Shown one piece after another: positions 42,710 through 51,982 of a stretch of DNA of 64,000 nt. The notes beneath the pieces are model-generated. The model worked only from the letters and a program-made list of their open reading frames with translations. It was not told the origin of the DNA and made no database searches. The stretch spans positions 2,108,001-2,172,000 of the forward strand of contig OY760195.1 in NCBI GenBank assembly GCA_963663375.1. Direction: 5' to 3'. Within the stretch, counting starts at the first letter, position 1. The number at the start of each line of letters is the position of its first letter. Position numbers and translations under genes: made by a program. Origin of the DNA: JAYREN01 sp963663375 (GTDB lineage: Bacteria > Acidobacteriota > Holophagae > Holophagales > Holophagaceae).

Positions 42710-44834
42710 GTCCCGCCTCCATCGCCAGGACGGTCTTCTGGAAGGCGCCTTCCCGCCGGGAAAGATCTTCATAGGTTCCCTGCTGAGTAATGCGACCATC
42801 CTCCAGTACCAGGATGCGATCCGCGTCCTTAACGGTCTCAAGCCGATGGGCGATGACGATGCGAGTGCAGCCCAATTTCGCGAGATTGGCGTGAACTCTG
42901 GCCTCGGTCTCCAGGTCTAGAGAGCTAGTAGCCTCGTCCAGCAGGAGAATCGAAGGTTCCAGGGCCACGGCGCGCGCCAGGCAGAGGCGCTGGCGCTCTC
43001 CACCGCTGAGGGTCTTGGCGTTTTCCCCTAAGCGGGTCTTATAGCCCTGGGGCAGCTTGTTGATGACCTCGTGAACCTGGGCTACCTCCGCGGCCCACTG
43101 CACCCGTTCCATGGGCAGTAGGGGATCACGGAGAGCCACATTGGCGCGGACCGTGTCATCCAGCAGGAAGCTCTCTTGCATCACCACACCCATCTGGCTG
43201 CGCAGCTTGTGAAGATCCAGAGTGCCAAGGTCCTGGTGGTCGAAGCGAATGGAGCCTTCCGTTGGCAAGTGCATGCCCATGAGCAGTCGGGCAAGGGTGC
43301 TCTTGCCCGCCCCCGTGCGACCCACTAAGGCGATCTTTTCGCCGGGCTTCAAGGAGAGGTGGATGTCCTGCAAGATCCAGGGAGAACCTTCCGCATAGCG
43401 AAAACTCACTCCTTCAAAATCGATGTGACCCTTCAGGCGGCCCGGATCAGCGTTCCCCGAGGCCTCCGGCGCACTCTCCATCACATCATCCAGGCGGAGG
43501 AGGTGGCTAGTGAGGAACTGAAGATCGGTGATGGCACCGAGCATGGATTCCAGGGGGCCCATGAAGAGGCCCTGAAGGGCGAGAAAGGCCGTGAATACGC
43601 CGAGGGTCATGCGCTCCCCAAGTACCTCCCGGCCCCCCATCCAGAAGAGCGCTGCGGTCGCAAATCCTTGCAGGATGCCCATCAGCTGGCTGGACGTTAT
43701 CGCCAACCTCTGGCGTTCCATGGACACATTGGCCCGACGCACTAGCCGTGGAATCCACCGAGCCATTACCCGGTCTTCCGAAGCGGATGCCTTGATGGTC
43801 TCCAGGCTTCCCAGGGCCTCCATGAGGATGGCTCCCTCCTGTCCCGAGACTGTGAGTTCCGTGGTCATCAGTTGCTGGTTGTGCCGCCGAATGGCCAGCA
43901 ACAACATCACCCGCAAGGCGGAAAGGCCCATGACCAGGAGTCCCAACTGCCAGTGGTAGGCCAGCATGAGCGAGGAGTAGCCCAGCAATAAAAAGACATC
44001 GAGGATGGCGGAAACACTGCGAGTGGAAAAGAGATCCCGGATCTGAGAATTGCTCTCCAGGCGCTGCATGAGATCACCGGCCTGCCGCTGAAGAAAAAAT
44101 CCGATGGGCAGACTGATGAGGTGGGTGGTGAATCCCTCCATGAGTTGCCGGTCCATGCGGTTCTGGAGGCCTTGCAGGACGTAGCTGCGCAGCAGTCCCA
44201 GCAGGAGTTTGGCCACGAGGGCCAAGCTTAGTCCCACCGCTAGGCCCCACAGCCAGGGTTGGTAGTGCGGCAACAGCACCCGATCCACCAGCACTTGGCT
44301 GGCTACGGGAAAAATCAGGCCCACGGCTTGGAGCATCAATGAGGCCCCCAGCAGCTGCACGAGGCTGGGCCGGACGCTTCGCAGGATTTCCAGGTAGCGC
44401 CCCAGACTGGGAAAGCGCCGCTTGCGCTCTACGAACTCGTCCTCCGGGGCGAAGACCAGCGCCACCCCCGTGAAGGACGTTCTAAATTCCGCCATGGAGA
44501 TGAAACGCCGCCCCATGCCGGGATCTACGATATGGACACCCCTGGCCGTGATGCGTTCCAGCACCACGAAATGTTTGAATTCCCAGTGCAGGATGGCGGG
44601 CAGGGGCAGATCCCGGATGTGCTCCACCTCTACCTTCACCGCCTCCGCCTCCATCCCATAGCCGCGGGCTGCCTGGAGGATATTGGCGGCGTTGGCGCCA
44701 TCCCGGGATACCTTGCAGGCCTCGCGAACATGGGGAAGGGGGGCGTGATGGCCCCAATAGCCCAGCACCATGGCCAGGGCGGCCGCGCCGCACTCCACCA
44801 TCTCCATCTGGGGAACATAGGGGACGCGACGCAT
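42702..44834 (-). CDS. lanT: Peptidase-containing ABC transporter (C39 peptidase, permease, ATPase)
   Basis: 710 residues. The C39 domain has a full triad: Cys15 (MEMVECGAAALAMVLG), His88 (WEFKHFVVL) and Asp104 (IVDPGMG). It cleaves leaders after double-glycine-type sites. A six-span membrane domain and an ATPase (GRTGAGKSTLA, LSGGERQRLCLARA, ILLLDEATSSLD) follow. It starts six bases after the hlyD-like gene. With the HlyD and second ABC protein it forms a tripartite-type exporter resembling NHLP/NHLM bacteriocin systems. Confidence 0.92.
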   Translation of the reverse strand: MRRVPYVPQMEMVECGAAALAMVLGYWGHHAPLPHVREACKVSRDGANAANILQAARGYGMEAEAVKVEVEHIRDLPLPAILHWEFKHFVVLERITARGVHIVDPGMGRRFISMAEFRTSFTGVALVFAPEDEFVERKRRFPSLGRYLEILRSVRPSLVQLLGASLMLQAVGLIFPVASQVLVDRVLLPHYQPWLWGLAVGLSLALVAKLLLGLLRSYVLQGLQNRMDRQLMEGFTTHLISLPIGFFLQRQAGDLMQRLESNSQIRDLFSTRSVSAILDVFLLLGYSSLMLAYHWQLGLLVMGLSALRVMLLLAIRRHNQQLMTTELTVSGQEGAILMEALGSLETIKASASEDRVMARWIPRLVRRANVSMERQRLAITSSQLMGILQGFATAALFWMGGREVLGERMTLGVFTAFLALQGLFMGPLESMLGAITDLQFLTSHLLRLDDVMESAPEASGNADPGRLKGHIDFEGVSFRYAEGSPWILQDIHLSLKPGEKIALVGRTGAGKSTLARLLMGMHLPTEGSIRFDHQDLGTLDLHKLRSQMGVVMQESFLLDDTVRANVALRDPLLPMERVQWAAEVAQVHEVINKLPQGYKTRLGENAKTLSGGERQRLCLARAVALEPSILLLDEATSSLDLETEARVHANLAKLGCTRIVIAHRLETVKDADRILVLEDGRITQQGTYEDLSRREGAFQKTVLAMEAGRG

Positions 44835-44840
44835 CTCGGT

Positions 44841-46127
44841 CTATTCCAGCCAGCGCCGCAATGGATCGAGCACCACGGTGATGAGGCGCTGGCGCCGCAA
44901 GGTGAAGCGGGCCTGAAGCAACATGCCGGGGCGGATCTTCACATCGGCGAGCCGCTTGGTGCGCTCGGGTCGCAATTCGATCTCCACTCGGTAGCCTGGC
45001 CCGTCGAGCTTGCCCGTCTCGCCAAGGGCTTCTTGAATTTCGTATTGAGAAGCCAGGTCCGACCCGATGCGAAGCACGCGGCCCTTCAGAGTGCCGAATT
45101 CCGTGAAGGGATAGGCCTCCAGCTCGAGCAGCACCGGATCGCCGGTCTTGACGAAACCCCGATCCTTCTCGGGCAGGAAGGCGACCACCTGGAGCGGTGA
45201 ATCTTCGGGAATGATCTTGGCGATGGTTTGGCCCGGTTGAAGGAGATCGCCTGGGCGGGCCACCAGTGCCTCAAGAAAGCCCGCCACCGGCGCTAGGACG
45301 CTGGTCTGGCGCAGGGTGGAATCCAGGGCGTCCCGCTTGGACTGAGAGCCACTGAGATCCTGAAGCCGCTGCCACTGATTGCGCTGCCGCTGGCTCTCCA
45401 GGCTGGAGAGTTCCTGGCGGAATTGCACCAGCTGCTGCTTGGCGCCGTCCAGCGTGCGCAAGGCCGCGTTGAGTTGATCCTGGGCCTCGTCCAAGTTGAT
45501 GGCAGCCACCAGGTTTTCGGCCAAAAGCTTGCGGACGGCCTCCACCTTCTTCTCCTGGACTTTCACTGAACTCTCGTAGCTCTTCACCTGGGTTTCCTGG
45601 TGGACGAGCTTCAACTGCACACCATGCAGTTGCTCCTGCAGCAGCTTTTCTTCTCGGTCCGTGTAGCTCTGCCCCTGAGAGCGGAGCAGCTTCAGCTGGC
45701 GCTCTGTCTCCAGGACGGCTCCCTGCATCTGCGCCGATTCGATGCGGGCGATGGGTTGGTTTTCCTTCAAGATATCGCCGCTGCGGGCATAGGTCTCGGC
45801 CAGCACACCCCCGACTTGGGTCTGCAGCAGACGCACACCCGCGGTGGGATGCAGGATGCCCTTGCCGGTATCCTGGACTTCAACCTTGCCGAAAATCGCC
45901 CCCAGGAAGGCCGCCAACAGCGCGCCGCCCAGGACGAAGAAGAGCGACCAGGTCCAGGGCGGCGAGACCCGAAGGGGCTCACGGATATCCTCATCCTTCA
46001 GCAGGTGTTCCAGGGCCTCCTGGCGGAAGAGGGATGAGCTGGGCTGGGGATCGGATTCCAATGGGGCTCCGGGTTGCGCGGTTTCGAAGAGAGGATCAGG
46101 AACAGGGGCGAAACGGGTGCGATGCAA
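44841..46127 (-). CDS. HlyD-family membrane fusion protein of the peptide exporter
   Basis: 428 residues from a TTG codon; no ATG or better start precedes the conserved part. One membrane span (residues about 60-82) is followed by a lipoyl-like half-motif (GGVLAETYARSGDILKENQPIARI), a long coiled coil (residues about 125-270) and the second half (VLAPVAGFLEALVARPGDLLQPGQTIAKI). It links the inner-membrane ABC proteins to the outer-membrane exit. No TolC gene is in the island. Confidence 0.85.
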   Translation of the reverse strand: MHRTRFAPVPDPLFETAQPGAPLESDPQPSSSLFRQEALEHLLKDEDIREPLRVSPPWTWSLFFVLGGALLAAFLGAIFGKVEVQDTGKGILHPTAGVRLLQTQVGGVLAETYARSGDILKENQPIARIESAQMQGAVLETERQLKLLRSQGQSYTDREEKLLQEQLHGVQLKLVHQETQVKSYESSVKVQEKKVEAVRKLLAENLVAAINLDEAQDQLNAALRTLDGAKQQLVQFRQELSSLESQRQRNQWQRLQDLSGSQSKRDALDSTLRQTSVLAPVAGFLEALVARPGDLLQPGQTIAKIIPEDSPLQVVAFLPEKDRGFVKTGDPVLLELEAYPFTEFGTLKGRVLRIGSDLASQYEIQEALGETGKLDGPGYRVEIELRPERTKRLADVKIRPGMLLQARFTLRRQRLITVVLDPLRRWLE

Positions 46128-46175
46128 TTAACCCGGGTACAGGGCGCTCGCGGCCAGGGCGCTTGAATTTGAGGA

Positions 46176-49100
46176 TTATTCTACCCCGGCCGCGGCAGGG
46201 CTCTTGGCCTTCTTCCGTTCCCGGGCGAGGCGGGATTCGTAGAGACGATCCAGGAAATCGTATATGGCGAATTCCTGGTTCCGCTGGGCGGAGCGCAGGA
46301 GGCGGTTCACATGCATGTGGGTATAGCTGGGAGCCAACTCGGCCCGAGTGCCCGCCAGTTGGCCTTCTGATTCGAGCTCCCGCAGCCTCTCCCAACAGGC
46401 AACCAGATCCCTGTCCCGCTGCTCCAGGATGGCGAATCCGGGAGCCAAGGCTTCTTTGGCATTGTCCTCGAAAAGCAGAACCTCCAACTCCTTCCGCAGT
46501 TTTCGGAACTTGTCGCCCAACTGCACATCCAGTCCACGCTTGCTATTGAACTCTCGTCCAAAACCCTCCCGCGCCCGACGGATGATGCGGGCCTTGGTCT
46601 CGAAATCGAAACCCATGCCGTCCAGCAACCCATTCACGGCTTTGAGGCCCAGGCGCCAACGCAGGTCCGCGCCTCCGTCGCCCGGATAGGTCTGTACCAG
46701 GTCCAGAACGGCCTGGCTATCCCGCCAGAAGAATTCCTCCGCAAGCTCGATGCCCATGGGGCCGCCGTAGCGCTCCATTTCCCGCTCGAAAGTGTCCAGT
46801 TGGACCTTCCAGCAGAGCCCTTCGGATATCAGTGGCGCGAGACGCGCGTGAATTCGAGGCTGAAGCTCCTGGGTGAGGATGTGGGGATCGCCATGGAAGC
46901 GTAGACGCAGATGGTGACCACCCTCGTTGTAGCGGATGAAGAACCAGCGGTCATATAGATCCCGGGTTTCTTCCAGCAACGGGGCGATATGATTGGCGAG
47001 AATCTGATCCGCGGTACTGGTGCCCGTGAATACCTTGAGATAGAGCCATTCCGAGCCAGGCGGAAAGGTGCGGGCAGAAGGAGCCTGTGCGATGGGCATG
47101 GGCGTGTTTTTTGGATGCTTCACCCCAGTGTCCTCGCCACCCACTCCGGTGGGCGAGACAGGCGCTTCCCGCAGGAAGGGCACCACCAACTCGTGGCAGA
47201 ACCGCCCCTCGGGCCCCGTGGCCAGCAGGCGATGGGGATCGGGGAAACATTCCTGTAATTCAAAGCCGGTTCGCTTGGCCACCAGCCCCAGCAGCGTTTC
47301 CAACCAAGGGGGATTCTCCAGGTCCACCAGCAGCGTGTTGTCACCATCCGCCAGCAACACCATGCGGGGTAGTTTCCGCTTTTCCCGCCAGGCCCTAAAT
47401 TGGGTATAGGCCTTGGCCCCGTCTGCTTCCTGGATTTCCTTGAGTTCCTTGCTCTCGACGTGCCACTTGGCCTTGCTGAGGATGTGGCGCCCCTTCCGCA
47501 CCCGGGGTAGGAAGGGCAGGCCATCCAGATTGCCCCAGGTCCAGCCGCTGTTGATCGCCTGCTGATCCTGCATTCGACAGAGAAACCGGTAGACCCCAAG
47601 GCCCCGGGAGTAGTTGTGGGCAGTGCTGAGGCGGGGCACGATCTCCTTCTTCAACCTCTCGGAGCGCAGTACCACGCGGTCTCCCACCACGGAGACCTGA
47701 AGATCCTGAAGGGGAATCTGAAGCGCGTCCTCGGCACCACTCACGCCTAAGAATGGAATCTCGTAACCCCGAAGCAATGGCCGGCAAAGGATATTGCCCA
47801 TTCGTCCCTCGGGAAGATGAACGATTTCGGCGAAAATCGCATCAGGGGCCAAGGCTTCTTCGGCGGCCAGATGGGCCTTCACGGCCTCTTCCAGTCGCGA
47901 GTCCCCATGGCAGAAGCGCCCCAGCAGCCTCGCGCCGGACGGCCCTGAGAAATGCTCCAGCAGCATCTCGAATTCCCCTGCGTCCAGGGCGTTGTGGGAA
48001 TGGGCGGCCAGCACAGGAAGGGCGGCGAAGGCATCCGGGTACATTGGCGGATCGGGGTTCTTCAGCGCCTTCAGATCATCTGAAGTCAGCTCCCATTCCA
48101 TTTCACCGGGATTGGCCACGAGGTGCTTCAGGAGGTGGAGTTCCCGACCCGTGAAGGGAGCGCCTCCCGATTCCTCCCGCCCAGGAAAGGCCAAGCCTTC
48201 CAGCAGCGGCGACGCCTCGGCTCCGGGGGCGTTGCCGCTCTCGAATCCGATTCCGCTCTCATCATCCAGCACTTCCAGGAGTGGAACCCACCGGGATTCG
48301 TAGCGTTCTCGGAAGGAGTCCATGAAGCGCTTCATGGAATTCCCATTCCTGGAAGGCGCCAGACAGCGCAGCAGCTCGATGCCCTCCTCGATGTCCTGGC
48401 GCACCTTGCCGCTGAGCCGCGCCTCCGGCGCGGGTTTCACCAGATCCACCTGGAAGAGGTGCTTCAGCTTGATCTTGGCGGGCAGGGCCTCCAGATCCTT
48501 GGCCAGTTGGCGGTAGGTCTCGGGTGCCCGTTCACAGGTACCCTCATCCAACGCCTCGAGACGCGCCAGTGCGGAACCCAGCCCCGCCCCCAGGTCTTGC
48601 GTATCGGGGTGGCTCTTCAGCCGCGCCACCACCCCATGGATGGGTTCTTCCCCCGTGACCGCTGGATAGAGATTGGAGACCAGCACCTGGTTATCGATCA
48701 GCTCATGGATATAGCCATTGGCATCTTCCAGGCCGATTTCGTCATCCACCAAGGGATGGGCCAGCTCCTCGATGGAAGCGCCCAGCCGGGCGCGTTCGAG
48801 GGTGGCTTCGAGGTAGGGCGTGGGCTCCAGAGCCACCAGGTGGTAGTCCCGGCCCTTGTCGGTATTGAAGCGCACTTCCGCGTACCGCAGCCGTCCGGCG
48901 GCGGTGTAGAGGCTGGTGTTGGGGCGGTACCGCAGGGTGCCGCGCACCACATGATCTTTTTCCAGCGCCTCCACCAAGGAGCAGAGGTAGTCCATGTCCA
49001 GCCGGGTATGACGAAGACCGGCTTCCATCCCCTCGACCTTCAGCAGGCTGTCCTCACCCCAGACCCCCGTAGAACATCCCGAGAAGAGCCCGAAGGGCGT

Positions 49101-49430
49101 GGAGCGTGCGGCCATGCGAGACAGGTAGCGCACTAGGCTCCGTTCTACGCGATCCCGCTTCTCGCCAGTCAGCTTGCCCTGAAGCCAGGGATCCAGCATC
49201 TCCTCCATGTCCGGCGAGGCCACGAAGATGGCCTCCCGGATTTCGGGGCGCAGCAAGGCCTCTCGCAACTTGGAGCGCAGCTCATCGCGATCCGCCTCCA
49301 GGGCGAAGGGGAGATCCTCGGCGTCCGCCTGGGGCGCACGCAGCGTGGAAGACCATTCCGTCAGGAAATCGTAGGGAAGGGCGGGGGTTCGAAAGGCAAA
49401 GAAATCTTCAGTCTTGAAAGCGCGGGCCAT
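46176..49430 (-). CDS. lanB: Full-length lantibiotic dehydratase (class I LanB)
   Basis: 1084 residues. The N-terminal glutamylation domain carries RMAARSTPFGLFSGCSTG and the family stretch around RPNTSLYTAAGRLRYAEV. The C-terminal elimination (SpaB-C) domain starts near residue 790 with WLYLKVFTGTSTADQILANH and has RWFFIRYNEGGHHLRLRF. Such enzymes use glutamyl-tRNA to activate Ser/Thr, then eliminate glutamate to give Dha/Dhb. It is the only dehydratase in the island, so it must serve all four precursors. Confidence 0.95.
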   Translation of the reverse strand: MARAFKTEDFFAFRTPALPYDFLTEWSSTLRAPQADAEDLPFALEADRDELRSKLREALLRPEIREAIFVASPDMEEMLDPWLQGKLTGEKRDRVERSLVRYLSRMAARSTPFGLFSGCSTGVWGEDSLLKVEGMEAGLRHTRLDMDYLCSLVEALEKDHVVRGTLRYRPNTSLYTAAGRLRYAEVRFNTDKGRDYHLVALEPTPYLEATLERARLGASIEELAHPLVDDEIGLEDANGYIHELIDNQVLVSNLYPAVTGEEPIHGVVARLKSHPDTQDLGAGLGSALARLEALDEGTCERAPETYRQLAKDLEALPAKIKLKHLFQVDLVKPAPEARLSGKVRQDIEEGIELLRCLAPSRNGNSMKRFMDSFRERYESRWVPLLEVLDDESGIGFESGNAPGAEASPLLEGLAFPGREESGGAPFTGRELHLLKHLVANPGEMEWELTSDDLKALKNPDPPMYPDAFAALPVLAAHSHNALDAGEFEMLLEHFSGPSGARLLGRFCHGDSRLEEAVKAHLAAEEALAPDAIFAEIVHLPEGRMGNILCRPLLRGYEIPFLGVSGAEDALQIPLQDLQVSVVGDRVVLRSERLKKEIVPRLSTAHNYSRGLGVYRFLCRMQDQQAINSGWTWGNLDGLPFLPRVRKGRHILSKAKWHVESKELKEIQEADGAKAYTQFRAWREKRKLPRMVLLADGDNTLLVDLENPPWLETLLGLVAKRTGFELQECFPDPHRLLATGPEGRFCHELVVPFLREAPVSPTGVGGEDTGVKHPKNTPMPIAQAPSARTFPPGSEWLYLKVFTGTSTADQILANHIAPLLEETRDLYDRWFFIRYNEGGHHLRLRFHGDPHILTQELQPRIHARLAPLISEGLCWKVQLDTFEREMERYGGPMGIELAEEFFWRDSQAVLDLVQTYPGDGGADLRWRLGLKAVNGLLDGMGFDFETKARIIRRAREGFGREFNSKRGLDVQLGDKFRKLRKELEVLLFEDNAKEALAPGFAILEQRDRDLVACWERLRELESEGQLAGTRAELAPSYTHMHVNRLLRSAQRNQEFAIYDFLDRLYESRLARERKKAKSPAAAGVE

Positions 49431-49461
49431 GGATCATTCCACAAAAAACGACAATGCACGT

Positions 49462-50778
49462 TCAGATTGCATCCGGCAGGCTGAGCATCATCAATCTATC
49501 CCATTTGGGTTCGATCCCGAGCGCTGCCAGAAGCGCCAAACCGACTCCAGCCGCGCCTTCTAGCAGACCGGGGTCCGACTTGTAGGGGTCCGTGTTTTCC
49601 TTGGCCTTGCCCTCCCCGTCCATCTCGGGCTTATAGGTGGTGTAGCCCGCGAAAGGACCGCCGGGGTTGCGCGTGTCAATGAGGTGCTCCAGGTACATCT
49701 GAGCGGCCTGGCGGAAGCACGCCTCGCCCGTGATATGGAACAGACGCTGAAAGATGAGCACATTGCCCGCGCTGCCATGACAGAGAGAAGTATCGCGCAC
49801 ACCCGACGTCTTCAGGGGACGTGCGGCGGCCAACCGTGCCATGTCGAGGGCCTTGGCTTCCCAGTCCGGCCTTCCCACCAGGTGGGCCGCATTCAGGATG
49901 GCCAGCGAGGCCCCCAGGTCGCCATAGCACCAGGCCACGCGGCCCCCGTGGGATTCCACCTCCGGCCTTTCCTGTTCCAGGGGACACCAGCCCGCCAGGT
50001 AGGACCCATTTTCCGAGGCCTGGAACTGGCTAAAGAACCATTCCATGCCACCTTCCAGGAGCTTCGCCGCTCGCCGGGAATCAATTTCCTGATACTTTCC
50101 GCCCGCCCTTTCCAGCGCAGCCAGAAGCATCAAAACCCCCGGTACACCATGGGCCAGCCCCAGGTTCAAATAGCCCTGAGGGGCCAGCTCCCGCTGCCAA
50201 GTGGGCAACAGCCCGGGCGCCGTGGGCCAGCTGTGTCCCGTGGGTCGGGGCACAGCCAAGGCTTCCAAATGATCCAGAATCCTGGCCAGAACCTGTCTGG
50301 CCCCAGGTCTAGACAGGCGTTCCAGCGCGTAGACTCCAAACCCTACAAGCCCCGAGATGAGGTCGTAATCGTCCCGCCACGGGCTTGGCGCCAGAAGGTC
50401 CTGCAACACCTCATCCACCCCTTCGTTGGCATCCTCTTCCTCCGCATCCTCGAAGACCTCTTGCTGAAGATGTTCCACGGCCCAGGCGATGCCCGAATAG
50501 CCCGAATAGAACTGGGCCCCGGGAGTGCGCTCCACCCGTTCCACGGCCAGGCTTAGCAGATCCATGGCCCGATTCTGGAGTTCTTCCCTACCCGGAAGCT
50601 TGGAGAGATAGCCCAGGAAGAGTGCCGTGCCAGCGGTGCCACCGGAAAGACAGGGATGGGCCTTCTCGGCATCGGGATCCAAGGTCAGCGCCAGTTCCTC
50701 CAGGATGGAAAAGATAGATGCGCGTTGAGATTCGGAGGCCAGGGGAGGCCAAGTTGAACGAATTGAAGCGCAAAGCAT
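49462..50778 (-). CDS. lanC: Lanthionine synthetase C family cyclase (LanC2)
   Basis: 438 residues from ATG 50778, with GAGG five bases upstream. Zinc ligands Cys284 (VAWCYGD) and Cys333-His334 (SLCHGSAG) are intact; GLAHGVPGVLMLLAA and LLEGAAGVGLALLAAL are the LanC repeats. It lies 31 bases upstream of lanB and downstream of precursors A3 and A4. It is clearly diverged from LanC1, suggesting different substrate pairing. Confidence 0.9.
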   Translation of the reverse strand: MLCASIRSTWPPLASESQRASIFSILEELALTLDPDAEKAHPCLSGGTAGTALFLGYLSKLPGREELQNRAMDLLSLAVERVERTPGAQFYSGYSGIAWAVEHLQQEVFEDAEEEDANEGVDEVLQDLLAPSPWRDDYDLISGLVGFGVYALERLSRPGARQVLARILDHLEALAVPRPTGHSWPTAPGLLPTWQRELAPQGYLNLGLAHGVPGVLMLLAALERAGGKYQEIDSRRAAKLLEGGMEWFFSQFQASENGSYLAGWCPLEQERPEVESHGGRVAWCYGDLGASLAILNAAHLVGRPDWEAKALDMARLAAARPLKTSGVRDTSLCHGSAGNVLIFQRLFHITGEACFRQAAQMYLEHLIDTRNPGGPFAGYTTYKPEMDGEGKAKENTDPYKSDPGLLEGAAGVGLALLAALGIEPKWDRLMMLSLPDAI

Positions 50779-50982
50779 GGGGACCTCACAAAGGGGATTC
50801 CGGCATGGCATATCGATGGGAAGTGCGAAAGGTTGTCCCCTGCGATCAAAAGCAAGGAGCACATTCCGACAAGACCAAGGGCTTGGAAACAGTCTACTGG
50901 AGCGAGATGTATTATCGCTCGACTCCAGGAATCATGGGTGCAGGCCGGGTTCATCCTGTAGGGGCGGTGGCACTAGAGGGGA

Positions 50983-51012
50983 AAGCCCCTCAAGCCAGGG
51001 GCTGAGGGGCTT
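50983..51012 (-). terminator. Terminator after precursor A3
   Basis: On the minus strand AAGCCCCTCA and TGAGGGGCTT form a 10-bp stem with a 10-base loop, followed by TCCCCTCT. It lies about 30 bases past the A3 stop and separates it from lanC2, which therefore needs read-through or its own promoter. Confidence 0.7.
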
Positions 51013-51039
51013 ACCTTTCCTGATTCTGCGATGGTGCGG

Positions 51040-51201
51040 TTAATCCATAACGCAGACAGTCCGGACTCGGCATGTGATCCACTCGGTCCAGCAGACTTCA
51101 CACCCAGTGGCGTAGGACGGGGGCAGGCCGGCGGCGATCTGGTCCTGGGCGTCCTTATCGAGGGCTCGGAGGGTTTCCTTGTTGAGCGTGAGCTTCTTCA
51201 T
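51040..51201 (-). CDS. Class I lanthipeptide precursor A3
   Basis: 53 residues. The leader begins MKKLTLNKETLRALDKD, and an Ala-Gly (residues 24-25) is the likely protease site. The core has Cys34, Cys37, Cys44, Cys50 and Ser29, Thr32, Thr39, Thr43, Thr48, including CEVC. AGGAG precedes the ATG by five or six bases. Its first 11 codons and 147 upstream bases are almost identical to those of A4, though the cores differ. Confidence 0.85.
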   Translation of the reverse strand: MKKLTLNKETLRALDKDAQDQIAAGLPPSYATGCEVCWTEWITCRVRTVCVMD

Positions 51202-51347
51202 GACATCTCCTAATTGCTCCAACCAGGAGCGGGTGGTTGAGGTGACCCCGCGGGATCGGCGCCAATCTGTTGGGATCTTGCAACCACTATCCCTTCTGGC
51301 CAAAAAGGGGTCAAGGAAGATTTTGAGTGCGTGTAATTCCAAGAGGT
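51202..51347 (-). promoter_or_regulatory. Duplicated promoter/leader region of precursor A3
   Basis: Nearly identical to 51781-51926. On the minus strand it has TTGACC about 17 bases before GATAGT, a candidate promoter. Just before the ribosome site is a small hairpin, GCTCC-TGGTT-GGAGC (51216-51230), conserved in both copies with a compensated loop only. Confidence 0.65.
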
Positions 51348-51490
51348 TTCATTAGGGGATGGATCGAACCATGGTTGAATTGGCGGTTCGCTCGTCTCAA
51401 TCTGGAACAGACGAAACCAGCTTCTGAATAACCTCGACGTTCCGAATATGACCCTGATCTTCTCGTTAAAGAATTGACTCGGCCCCATAG

Positions 51491-51521
51491 ACAATCAGGC
51501 CCTTAATGGGGGCCTGATTGT
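51491..51521 (-). terminator. Terminator after precursor A4
   Basis: ACAATCAGGCCC / GGGCCTGATTGT, a perfect 12-bp stem with a 7-base loop, 65 bases past the A4 stop. Confidence 0.7.
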
Positions 51522-51585
51522 TTCGGAAGATGATCGATTTGAGCACCCCAAATTGGGGGGTTGCGATTACTTCTGATTCGTTGAA

Positions 51586-51780
51586 TTAATCGATACAGTT
51601 CTTCTGCGTTGGATCTTCAGTGATGCACTCCTGTATATTACGGGTTAGCAGCTCGAAAGTAGGACCTAGACACCATCTGCAGGTTGCCCAACCACCGACC
51701 CCGGTCCCACCGTTCACAAGCTTGTCTTCATATTCAGTCATTCGAACAAGGGTTTCCCTGTTGAGCGTGAGCTTCTTCAT
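51586..51780 (-). CDS. Class I lanthipeptide precursor A4
   Basis: 64 residues. The leader is MKKLTLNRETLVRMTEYEDK followed by LVNGG (double glycine at residues 24-25, with a second GG at 29-30). The core has Cys34, Cys37, Cys52, Cys62 and Thr33, Thr41, Thr46, Thr54, Thr58, including CRWC. It shares its upstream region and first codons with A3. It is the right-most island gene, about 200 bases from the repeat in ruvX. Confidence 0.85.
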   Translation of the reverse strand: MKKLTLNRETLVRMTEYEDKLVNGGTGVGGWATCRWCLGPTFELLTRNIQECITEDPTQKNCID

Positions 51781-51926
51781 GACATCTCCTTAGTGCTCCA
51801 GCCAGGAGCAGGTGGTTGAGGTGACCCCTTGGGATCGGCGCCTATCTGTTGGGATCTTGCGGCTAGCATCCCATCTATGCAAAAAGGGGTCAAGGAAGAT
51901 TCTGAGTGCGTGTAATTTCAAGAGCC
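51781..51926 (-). promoter_or_regulatory. Duplicated promoter/leader region of precursor A4
   Basis: Counterpart of 51202-51347, with the same TTGACC box, the conserved stretch CCGATCCC...GGGGTCACCTCAACCACC, the hairpin GCTCC-TGGCT-GGAGC and AGGAGATGTC before the ATG. The remaining 56 bases up to the direct repeat show nothing recognisable. Confidence 0.65.
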
Positions 51927-51982
51927 CACACGGGGCGCGAGAGCTTATCGAATCCGGATTTAAGGTTCGTCCATCCGCTCCT

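Noticed and set aside
50880..50935. Small hairpin (CTGGAGCGAG ... CTCGACTCCAG) upstream of lanC2 as a riboswitch or terminator
   Set aside because: Imperfect, without a T tract or known aptamer pattern; could be part of a promoter but cannot be supported.
51210..51494. Open frame of about 94 codons on the minus strand between A4 and A3
   Set aside because: It covers the duplicated promoter/leader region in another frame and lacks a ribosome site.
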